Assembly (NCBI GenBank): GCA_963933055.1
Contig: CAWVSY010000046.1
Coordinates: 1 to 28,912 of the forward strand
Direction of reading: 5' to 3'
DNA from: Oleispira sp963933055
GTDB lineage: Bacteria; Pseudomonadota; Gammaproteobacteria; Pseudomonadales; Oceanobacteraceae
Length of the DNA: 28,912 bases
This document shows, one piece after another, positions 1 to 6,411 of the stretch (its first letter is position 1; the number at the start of each line of letters is the position of its first letter). Below the pieces are notes generated by a model that had not been told where the DNA came from, made no database searches, and was given only the letters and a program-made list of their open reading frames with translations. The position numbers and the translations under genes were made by a program.

Positions 1-113
1 TCAGTGTGCTTATATTTTTAGCGGATACTTACTTTAATATATGAGCGTTCATAAATAAGATAGTCATTTGGCAGGTGCTGATTTGCCAGTATTAATTTTG
101 GAGTGGGGTTTTA

Positions 114-506
114 GTGAGTAAACGTGACGTATGCTACATGGGGAAAACTCAGTCGCAGATAGATGGCTGGCCTCAAGATGTCCGTGAAATGGTGAATACT
201 AATTTACAGGCTCTTCAAGGCTCAAAGAGCAGTTGTTTTAGTGACCTTGCTGACTGGGTTAATGCAGGAAAATTAACAGATAAACCTTTGAAAGGCTCAA
301 AACTTGAGGGTTCTTATCAGTTGACCATTAAGCACCGAGATAGCTATCGAGTCGTTTATGTCGCTGAGCTGGGCGATGACATTATCGTTTTACACAGCTT
401 TAAGAAGAAGACAGAGAAAAAATCAAAGCCAGATATGGATCTCGTTGAGAAACGCCTTAAAGAGGTTAAAGCTTATCTTGATGAAGAGGCTAGACAGTCT
501 AAATAA
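114..506 (+). CDS. RelE/ParE-superfamily toxin, Gp49/HigB-like
   Basis: A 130-residue protein resembling the phage Gp49-like/HigB toxins (COG4679 type), which are usually ribosome-dependent mRNA interferases. The middle and C-terminal part has the family pattern: a PLKG segment, then YQLTIKHRDSYRVVYVAEL (an R-x-x-Y strand core), then ILHSFKKKTEK with its basic cluster, then an amphipathic C-terminal helix. The start is GTG at 114, with a Shine-Dalgarno-like GGAGTGGGG just upstream; no better ATG keeps the N-terminal helix. The HTH antitoxin gene follows 107 bp downstream, so the order is toxin first, as in higBA. Family membership is by my recognition of the fold pattern; catalytic activity is inferred. 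Confidence 0.8.
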   Translation: MSKRDVCYMGKTQSQIDGWPQDVREMVNTNLQALQGSKSSCFSDLADWVNAGKLTDKPLKGSKLEGSYQLTIKHRDSYRVVYVAELGDDIIVLHSFKKKTEKKSKPDMDLVEKRLKEVKAYLDEEARQSK

Positions 507-512
507 TGACAA

Positions 513-536
513 AATATATACAAAATTGTATATATT
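513..536. promoter_or_regulatory. Palindromic operator candidate between toxin and antitoxin
   Basis: Perfect 11-bp inverted repeat arms (513-523 and 526-536) around a 2-base centre, core ATATATACAA/TTGTATATAT. It lies in the gap before the HTH antitoxin gene and overlaps the -35 element of the promoter proposed there. HTH antitoxins of this class normally bind such palindromes, so autoregulation is inferred. Confidence 0.55.
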
Positions 537-555
537 ATACAAGTATTGATATACT
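526..555 (+). promoter_or_regulatory. Candidate sigma70 promoter for the antitoxin gene
   Basis: TTGTAT (526-531), an 18-bp spacer, and TATACT (550-555), about 60 bp before the antitoxin start. It would give the antitoxin a transcript independent of the toxin gene. The -35 box lies inside the palindrome at 513-536. This is a match by eye to the consensus only. Confidence 0.4.
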
Positions 556-613
556 GTGTACTGTATAGGACGGCATTGTCCGTCTGGTATATTGTTAAGA
601 GAGAGGTAGCAAT

Positions 614-919
614 ATGTTTACTAGAGCATCAAATGTTTGGGAATCTTCAGCAAAAACGCCAGAAGAGGCCAAGCTATTAGAGCTTAAAGCCCAAATGATG
701 ATTGTTATTCGCGGGTTAATTACGTCTAAAGGCTGGAATCAAGTTGAAGCGGCTAAACAGCTGAAAATTACACAGCCAAGAGTCAGTAATCTTACTAACG
801 GGCAAGTCTCTAAATTCAGCCTAGATTCACTGTATGAGTTTTTGGCGATCTGTGGCTATAACTTTGAGCTTAACCTTGTTGATGGTATTCCATCGATTGA
901 AGCTAAAGACGTCGCTTAG
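614..919 (+). CDS. HTH (XRE-type) antitoxin of the Gp49/HigB toxin
   Basis: A 101-residue DNA-binding protein of the COG5606/HigA-like class that neutralises the upstream toxin and represses the operon. The helix-turn-helix lies at about residues 38-62: GWNQVEAAKQLKITQPRVSN, with the recognition helix around ITQPRVSNLTNG. The N-terminal 30 residues form a helix, and the C-terminal FSLDSLYEFLAICGYNFEL segment is typical of this family. The ATG at 614 follows a GAGAGAGG ribosome site. A promoter-like sequence and a palindrome lie in the 107-bp gap upstream. The family pairing is well known; the regulation here is inferred. Confidence 0.85.
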   Translation: MFTRASNVWESSAKTPEEAKLLELKAQMMIVIRGLITSKGWNQVEAAKQLKITQPRVSNLTNGQVSKFSLDSLYEFLAICGYNFELNLVDGIPSIEAKDVA

Positions 920-957
920 CGTTCTTTTCTCCCTATCTTCAAAGCTGCAAGTTTTAA

Positions 958-982
958 GGCTGGTCATTCGATCAGCCTTTTT
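958..982 (+). terminator. Intrinsic terminator after the antitoxin gene
   Basis: An 8-bp stem (GGCTGGTC paired with GATCAGCC, one G-U pair), an ATTC loop and five T residues. It is 38 bp past the antitoxin stop and only reads well on the + strand. Confidence 0.75.
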
Positions 983-1017
983 CGTTTAGCCTCTTCTAAA
1001 ATTAAACTAACAGCACG

Positions 1018-1866
1018 TTATTCCAAATCCTTTAAAGCCACTCCGTTCTTATTCTTCCAGTTTATTAAACCGTTAGAAGAACCACCACGAATAATACCAG
1101 CGGCGGCGCTAGGGCTAGAGAATTCATAGTCTTGTGTAAAAACTAAATGATCGTCATTCAATACCAATAAGCCATCTTTTAAATACTGCTCACGTTTTTT
1201 CTTAATACGATTAGAAGACGCTCTGTCTATGGCAACGGCTTGCGAGCCGTTAAAAACCACAAAGCCATTAGCGGTGCGCTTGCCTTTAGCGGTAAAGCCT
1301 TTAATAGAGCAGGTTAAAACGCTCTCTGAGTTATTTATATTTAAAGGGTCATCATTGCTCTCGATTATCTTAAACGCGTCGACAGCATTGCCTAGAGAAA
1401 GCAGGGGCAGTAGTTGTAATACCTTTTCTAAAAAGACATCCATCTCTGCCTGATCAGATTCAGGTAGCTTGGCACCACTACTGGCATTATTTAATACCTG
1501 AACCACATTAGAATGATTAGCCCGTACTATAAGCGCACCTTCCAAATAACGTATGTGGGCTTTAGTTAGGTTTTCATCTTTGCTCACAAACGCAGCGACT
1601 TGGTTCCATTCACGCTTATCGTGCTGTTTTAGACGCTTAACTACTGATTCAGCTTCACCAATATAAAGCGTGGGCATATCCGTTTCGGCATCGACTCCGG
1701 TGAGAAAGTAAATCCCGGGGCTAAGCAGTTCTTCACGCTGTAAGAGCTTGGTTAATTCAGAATGAGGCCCTGCAATGGCTTTGCCTGTCCAGTTGGATAT
1801 TTCCGCAGTGCGAATGCCAGCGGGTTTGCCGTCTGTTAGGAATAGTTTAATTGTGGCGGGTTGCAT
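1018..1866 (-). CDS. GIY-YIG nuclease family protein with DUF4357 domain
   Basis: A 282-residue protein. The N-terminal half carries a GIY-YIG core: PGIYFLTG (G51-I52-Y53), then LYIGEAESVVKRL (Y68-I69-G70 and the following helix), then HIRYLEGALI with the candidate metal-binding E109. The C-terminal half (about 185-255) matches the DUF4357 pattern, with GFVVFNGSQAVAI followed by the R/K-rich YLKDGLLV segment. Such proteins are often found beside restriction-modification genes, but their job is not known to me; DNA cleavage or sensing is an inference. It is the last gene of the - strand cluster, separated from the Abi gene by 178 bp that hold a promoter candidate, so it may be expressed separately. 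Confidence 0.8.
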   Translation of the reverse strand: MQPATIKLFLTDGKPAGIRTAEISNWTGKAIAGPHSELTKLLQREELLSPGIYFLTGVDAETDMPTLYIGEAESVVKRLKQHDKREWNQVAAFVSKDENLTKAHIRYLEGALIVRANHSNVVQVLNNASSGAKLPESDQAEMDVFLEKVLQLLPLLSLGNAVDAFKIIESNDDPLNINNSESVLTCSIKGFTAKGKRTANGFVVFNGSQAVAIDRASSNRIKKKREQYLKDGLLVLNDDHLVFTQDYEFSSPSAAAGIIRGGSSNGLINWKNKNGVALKDLE

Positions 1867-1927
1867 GTAGTTGATTCTCTTCTTGAATCTAGTATTTAAA
1901 GCACATAAGACAGTTCTAATATAAGTA

Positions 1928-1936
1928 TTTATAGCA
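1928..1936 (-). promoter_or_regulatory. Extended -10 promoter candidate for the GIY-YIG gene
   Basis: On the - strand, TGC-TATAAA forms an extended -10 about 62 bp before the ATG at 1866. No good -35 is visible, which is usual for extended -10 promoters. A small palindrome, TGACG-N4-CGTCA (1945-1958), sits at the -35 position and could be an operator. Confidence 0.35.
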
Positions 1937-1985
1937 TTTTAACTTGACGAATCCGTCATTTGTTATATATTTGACAGCAACAGGG

Positions 1986-2032
1986 CCCCTATCGGCTTAG
2001 TTCTTCGGAATTAAGTTGCTTAGGGGTTTTTT
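1986..2032 (+). terminator. Terminator-like two-tier hairpin between the GIY-YIG and Abi genes
   Basis: Outer stem CCCCTA (1986-1991) with TAGGGG (2021-2026). Inside it is a second stem of 8 bp (1996-2003 with 2008-2015, one G-U) closed by a TTCG tetraloop, and six T residues follow at 2027-2032. The T run makes it a terminator only on the + strand, although both flanking genes are on the - strand. On the - strand it is simply a stable structure in the leader of the GIY-YIG gene. Confidence 0.5.
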
Positions 2033-2044
2033 ATTGCCTGTCAG

Positions 2045-3049
2045 TTATGAATCAAACTCCCATTCGTGCCATCCCTCAATAACTCCCATTCCTTTCAGAT
2101 TCAATTCTAGGCTCTCAATATCAGGAAATGTGTGTAAATGCTCTTTAACGCGAGCCCACCAACTAGAGGTTGGATTGATGCGGTTTAACAGATGCTGCGC
2201 TATGCACAGTAATAAGAAGGTTCTAGCTTGTACATGATTATCATCCCAAGCCGCTGCAAACGTTGGCGCTTCACCCGTGTTGGGTTTTTTAGGCTGAACC
2301 GACATGTTGCGATTCCATAATCGACTATGGTGGGCGCTTACATTTCTTAAATAATTAAGACATCTTAACCAGGTGGCAAAAACACGACCATTGGCTATTC
2401 CGTACTTTGTTGATATCTCATCTTGATCAGCTTCCTTCAGCCCGCCATAAAGGTTCGACAAGGTTCCAAAATCCCAAACCTCACACGCAACCCAAATAGG
2501 AATAGGAAGGCCGTATTTGTCTTTGTTGTGCTTGATAAAGCCTTCTTTAGAGCGGTTAATCAGTTTGGCTTGCCGTGATAGCCAATCATGATGTTTGGTA
2601 ATACCAGTTTTAGGGTCAATATCTTCAGAAAACGTACTGTGAAATGCATTGGCTTTATAATAAGCGCAGGCTTCTGTGCGGCCTAATAAATGTGATATAT
2701 CAACTCTTAATGCGACTTCAATTCGTTCAATAGCGTCTAATACTAATAAACGTAATTTTTTATCAAACACATACAGGTCAATCGCTTTTTCGAAACTAGC
2801 ACCTGCTTTAAAATCGTCCAAAATAATGCGATCTGTTTTGCCTTTTTTATACTTTCCAACCACCGTCGAAGGCAGAGGACAACATAAGTTGCTACGTTGT
2901 CTGAATGAATACCAATAACCGCTCAAGCGATAATAACCAACGCGCCCTAAGTACTCTAAAGCCTTGGCGTCATTGGTAATGGCTAGTCCTCGATCTTTTA
3001 ATTGAGTGAGTTGATCTTCAAAACTTAGCCAAGGCTTAGGGTTGGGCAT
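2045..3049 (-). CDS. Abi family (Abi_2, AbiD/AbiF-like) abortive infection protein
   Basis: A 334-residue protein of the Abi_2 family (AbiD/AbiF of Lactococcus are the known members), which stop phage growth by damaging the infected cell. The N-terminus has the family signature KPWLSFEDQLTQL followed by GYYRLSGYWYSF (about 38-49), then IERIEVALR in the middle. The C-terminal part has RNVSAHHSRLWNR, with R235, H240 and H241 forming the R-x4-H motif of HEPN RNases. The gene starts 9 bp after the hsdS stop, and its AAGG ribosome site overlaps that stop, so it is almost certainly co-translated with hsdS. RNase activity is inferred from the HEPN motif. Confidence 0.87.
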   Translation of the reverse strand: MPNPKPWLSFEDQLTQLKDRGLAITNDAKALEYLGRVGYYRLSGYWYSFRQRSNLCCPLPSTVVGKYKKGKTDRIILDDFKAGASFEKAIDLYVFDKKLRLLVLDAIERIEVALRVDISHLLGRTEACAYYKANAFHSTFSEDIDPKTGITKHHDWLSRQAKLINRSKEGFIKHNKDKYGLPIPIWVACEVWDFGTLSNLYGGLKEADQDEISTKYGIANGRVFATWLRCLNYLRNVSAHHSRLWNRNMSVQPKKPNTGEAPTFAAAWDDNHVQARTFLLLCIAQHLLNRINPTSSWWARVKEHLHTFPDIESLELNLKGMGVIEGWHEWEFDS

Positions 3050-3058
3050 AACATTACC

Positions 3059-4828
3059 TTATGAGTTCAGGGCTTGTTCGGCCATGGCATCGGCTAGGTG
3101 GAGTTGGGTATTCTTTGATTTACGAATATTATTTTTTAAAGCGTTACATAAATCTAAAACAGAAGAATATTGGTTGAATATTCTTTTAGACTCTTTTAAT
3201 GGTGGTAATGCAATAACGAGATTACGTATTTGCTCTCTAGTAACATTTCTCATTGAGCTACTTGTTCCGCCAGAGACAGCAGCATAATAATTACGCGCTA
3301 CTTGGCTAGCGTTTACTAAATTAATATATTCACTTTCAACTGAATCAGAAAAAACAAATCTAATTATTTTATCGCTCATCATTAGTTTGTTTGGTGGGTT
3401 TTTTGGTACAACGACTGCTCTCGCTACAAGTTCAGAAGTATTGGCTCGTGAAATTAAAAAATCCCCCTCGTGAACCTCGTACTGCTCTCTAGGCTCTAGA
3501 TTGTCAGGTAGTTCTTTGTTTTCCTCAGGGCGGTATTCTCCCCAAGAAACAGCGCTAACTTTAAGCACGCCCCATTTGTTATTCTCTCTGGCATGCCCAT
3601 TACATTTTGGGCTCCATCCCGCTTCGGAGTTTAAAGACAACTCATCTAATCGGCACCACTCCCATCCCTTCGGCAGTTCAAACGGTTTTTCATCTTCGCT
3701 AATCGGTGGCAGTGGCTTTTGCTTTTTAATTACCTTATCTTTTATCAGCTGCTCTTTTTCAGCGGCGATTTTTTCTAGTAGTACGCTTGCGGGTTCATCA
3801 CTCGGGTCTTGTGGTACTAGCTTACCCATGACCGCCAGTTGTAGGATGGTTTGCTTTAGCTGGTCGATGCTGTGTTCTGTGGTGAACAGTACGTCGAAGT
3901 GTTGTGCTATGCGTTTCCATGCTGGGTCAAAGCTGTTTTGGTCTGCGTTTAATAGTGTATTAAGTAGGGTTTCTACTAGGGTCTGGTGTGCAGAGAGACT
4001 TGATTCAGTTTGTTGTTCTAGCTGGTCACACAAAGCCATTAGCTCGTCGACTTTGGCGACGATGCGAGGTTGTTCAAGTTCGCTTGGTAGGCCGATCACG
4101 TAATTTAATAATTCTTCTTGTTTGATTCCTGCAACTGTTGTCCCAGTACCTTTAATTTTTAGGGTGGAGTAAGTATTTAAAAAATACTCAACGCTTACCT
4201 TGTTTGAAAGCTTTACGGCTTTAAGGTCTTGGTTAATTGCAATGGGGGCTGTTGTGATTGCTATTTTCCCCAGCCCCATTCTAGTGCAAATTAATATATC
4301 CCCTGCATCACTTAACTTGCTTCCAGCTAGCAAGCCTTCTTCAGTAATATAGTCTTGCGTATTAGATATGTACCTTGACGACCCAAGGTCTTTCACACTA
4401 GCCCAAGGAATCTGTCCTCCCCAGTAAGAACTCTCTCTCTTGCTAGGTGTGCCGCCACTCATAATTGAATTAAACAACGTGCCTAGACGAGCCCACGCCC
4501 AGCCTTTCGGCAGTTCAAAAGGCTTTTCATCTTCACTAATCTCAGGCAAAGCTTTTTGCTTTTTAATCTTTCCATCTTTTATCAACTGCTCTTTCTCTGC
4601 CGCAATTTTTTCTAGCGAAACAGAAGCCGGTTCATCATTCGGGTCTTGTGGCACTAATAACCCACGCACGGCTAATTCTAAAATCAGCTCACGCAGTTTT
4701 TTAATGCCATGTAGCTCAAACTTTTTATTACTACCACGGCCTTGTGAACCGCGTTTTTTAATGGCCGATGTCCAAATATCTATGTTTTCTGTAATCAGTT
4801 GTTCGGCAGGTGGGTTTGATGCAGCCAT
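3059..4828 (-). CDS. hsdS: Type I restriction-modification specificity subunit HsdS
   Basis: A 589-residue subunit that selects the DNA target for the HsdM methylase and HsdR nuclease. It has the two-TRD layout: TRD1 at about 105-255 (GWAWARLGTL at its start, IGLPSELEQ at its end), a helical spacer at about 255-345 with VDELMALCDQLEQQ, and TRD2 at about 388-570 ending IALPPLKESKRIF. A conserved block of about 73 residues (about 43-116) recurs at about 333-404. Both copies contain DEPAS, LEKIAAEKEQLIKD, ISEDEKPFELPKGW and similar strings. The ATG overlaps the hsdM stop as TAATG, which points to translational coupling. The recognition sequence cannot be read from the protein. Confidence 0.95.
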   Translation of the reverse strand: MAASNPPAEQLITENIDIWTSAIKKRGSQGRGSNKKFELHGIKKLRELILELAVRGLLVPQDPNDEPASVSLEKIAAEKEQLIKDGKIKKQKALPEISEDEKPFELPKGWAWARLGTLFNSIMSGGTPSKRESSYWGGQIPWASVKDLGSSRYISNTQDYITEEGLLAGSKLSDAGDILICTRMGLGKIAITTAPIAINQDLKAVKLSNKVSVEYFLNTYSTLKIKGTGTTVAGIKQEELLNYVIGLPSELEQPRIVAKVDELMALCDQLEQQTESSLSAHQTLVETLLNTLLNADQNSFDPAWKRIAQHFDVLFTTEHSIDQLKQTILQLAVMGKLVPQDPSDEPASVLLEKIAAEKEQLIKDKVIKKQKPLPPISEDEKPFELPKGWEWCRLDELSLNSEAGWSPKCNGHARENNKWGVLKVSAVSWGEYRPEENKELPDNLEPREQYEVHEGDFLISRANTSELVARAVVVPKNPPNKLMMSDKIIRFVFSDSVESEYINLVNASQVARNYYAAVSGGTSSSMRNVTREQIRNLVIALPPLKESKRIFNQYSSVLDLCNALKNNIRKSKNTQLHLADAMAEQALNS

Positions 4829-6324
4829 TACTTAGCACCTTTGTCGCTGTTAGCGGCTAGTGCTTGTGACAGTATGCCTTTTAGCTGGTCGCGCAGTGCT
4901 TGTATGTCGGCTTGTTGCTTTGCGTAGTCGGCTAATAGTTCTTCTGGGTCGTGGCTGATGACTTCACCCACGTGTGGGTTTTTAATATCTAGGTTGTAGT
5001 TGCGGGCAATAATGTCGTCTATGCTGACTTTCCAAGCGAACTCGTTTTCTTGGCGGTTCTTGCGTTTGGTTTTTGCATCGACTGCCTTTCCTTCACCCCA
5101 CCAATCTGCGCAGGCGTCAAAGTCTGTTAGCTTCATGGGTTTGGTTTTGTTAAAGGCTTTTACACCTTCGGGTAAAGGTACTTCGTAATACCAAACATCT
5201 TTTGTGGGCTCGCCTTTTTCAAAGAACAGTATGTTGGTTTTAATACTGGTGTAAGGGGCGAATACTGAATTAGGTAAGCGCACTAATGTATGTAAATTGC
5301 ATTCGTCTAATAGCAGTTTTTTGATTTTGGTTTTTACGCCTTCGCCAAACAAGGTGCCGTCGGGTAGTACTACGGCTGCGCGTCCTTCTTTTTTAAGCAC
5401 TTCGATGATGTACTGCAAAAACAAATCGGCGGTTTCGCGAGTTTGATATTCCGACGGGAAGTTCTTTTCAATGCCGTCTTCTTCGGTGCCACCAAACGGT
5501 GGGTTAGACACGACGACATCAACCATGTCGTCATCGTCGAGGCTGGAAAGCGGTTTGTTTAGGGTATTACCGTGACGAATGTTTTTAGGCACTTCAATGC
5601 CGTGTAATAACATGTTGGTGGTGCAAAGCAGGTGAGGGAGTTGTTTCTTCTCTACACCGCGTACTGAGTTTTGTAGTTGCTGGTGGCCAGCTGAGTCTTT
5701 TACCTGGTCGCGCAAGGTGTCTACCGTGCAGGCTAAAAACCCGCCCGTACCGCAGGCTGGGTCAAATACGGTTTCGCCTAGCTTTGGGTTGATCATTTTT
5801 ACGATAAAGCGGGTGACTGCGCGAGGGGTGTAGAACTCACCTGAATTACCTGCGCTTTGTAGGTCTTTTAAAATTTGCTCGTACAGATCACCAAACAAGT
5901 GACGTTCTTGCGAGTTGGTAAAATCGATTTCGTTTAGCTTGTTGATGACTTGGCGTAGTAGTGTGCCGTTTTTCATGTAGTTGAAAGCATCGCTAAAGGC
6001 TTCTTTTACTACAAATCCACGCGGGTTTTGTTTAATCGGCGCGACGAGATTTTTAAGTTCTACTATTAAGTCGTTATTCACAAAGTCTAATAGCTCATCG
6101 CCTGTAATGCCTTGGCTATCGGCTGCCCAGTTACGCCATAGAAACTTTTCTGGGATGGGCGCTTTGTAGTTGTCTTGTTCGTCTTCTAGCTCTTCTTCTT
6201 GGGCATCGAATATTTTTAAGAATAATAACCAAGAAAGCTGCCCTAAACGCTGGGCATCGCCGTCGACCCCTGCGTCTTTGCGCATGATGTCTTGAATGGA
6301 TTTGATCGCTGACGAAATGGACAT
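4828..6324 (-). CDS. hsdM: Type I restriction-modification methylase subunit HsdM
   Basis: A 498-residue N6-adenine DNA methyltransferase that protects the host sites chosen by HsdS. The N-terminal helical domain is at about 1-130 (LSWLLFLKIFD). GEFYTPRAVTRFIV comes next at about 162-175, followed by the SAM-binding motif FDPACGTGGF (187-196) and the catalytic NPPF (274-277). Length is normal for the family. The stop overlaps the hsdS start. Upstream, an 87-bp gap containing an intrinsic terminator separates it from hsdR, so it may need its own promoter or read-through. The Shine-Dalgarno site is weak (ACGAG). Confidence 0.96.
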   Translation of the reverse strand: MSISSAIKSIQDIMRKDAGVDGDAQRLGQLSWLLFLKIFDAQEEELEDEQDNYKAPIPEKFLWRNWAADSQGITGDELLDFVNNDLIVELKNLVAPIKQNPRGFVVKEAFSDAFNYMKNGTLLRQVINKLNEIDFTNSQERHLFGDLYEQILKDLQSAGNSGEFYTPRAVTRFIVKMINPKLGETVFDPACGTGGFLACTVDTLRDQVKDSAGHQQLQNSVRGVEKKQLPHLLCTTNMLLHGIEVPKNIRHGNTLNKPLSSLDDDDMVDVVVSNPPFGGTEEDGIEKNFPSEYQTRETADLFLQYIIEVLKKEGRAAVVLPDGTLFGEGVKTKIKKLLLDECNLHTLVRLPNSVFAPYTSIKTNILFFEKGEPTKDVWYYEVPLPEGVKAFNKTKPMKLTDFDACADWWGEGKAVDAKTKRKNRQENEFAWKVSIDDIIARNYNLDIKNPHVGEVISHDPEELLADYAKQQADIQALRDQLKGILSQALAANSDKGAK

Positions 6325-6364
6325 GATATAACTCGTTTAAATTTGAATGGTTGTAATAAAGAAT

Positions 6365-6394
6365 AAAAAAATGGTGAGTGGATTTACTCACCAT
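6365..6394 (-). terminator. Intrinsic terminator between hsdR and hsdM
   Basis: On the - strand there is a 9-bp perfect stem (ATGGTGAGT at 6371-6379 with ACTCACCAT at 6386-6394), a 6-base loop and a run of seven T residues. It begins 17 bp after the hsdR stop and ends 40 bp before the hsdM ATG, inside what would otherwise look like one operon. Confidence 0.75.
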
Positions 6395-6411
6395 TGATAA
6401 TAAATAGGCGC

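Noticed and set aside
1986..2032. c-di-GMP (GEMM) riboswitch before the GIY-YIG gene
   Set aside because: The hairpin resembles nothing in the GEMM core beyond a tetraloop; no conserved GEMM strings found.
3501..4103. 200-codon + strand frame opposite hsdS
   Set aside because: Ser/Cys-rich translation typical of an antisense shadow; hsdS in the other strand is unmistakable.
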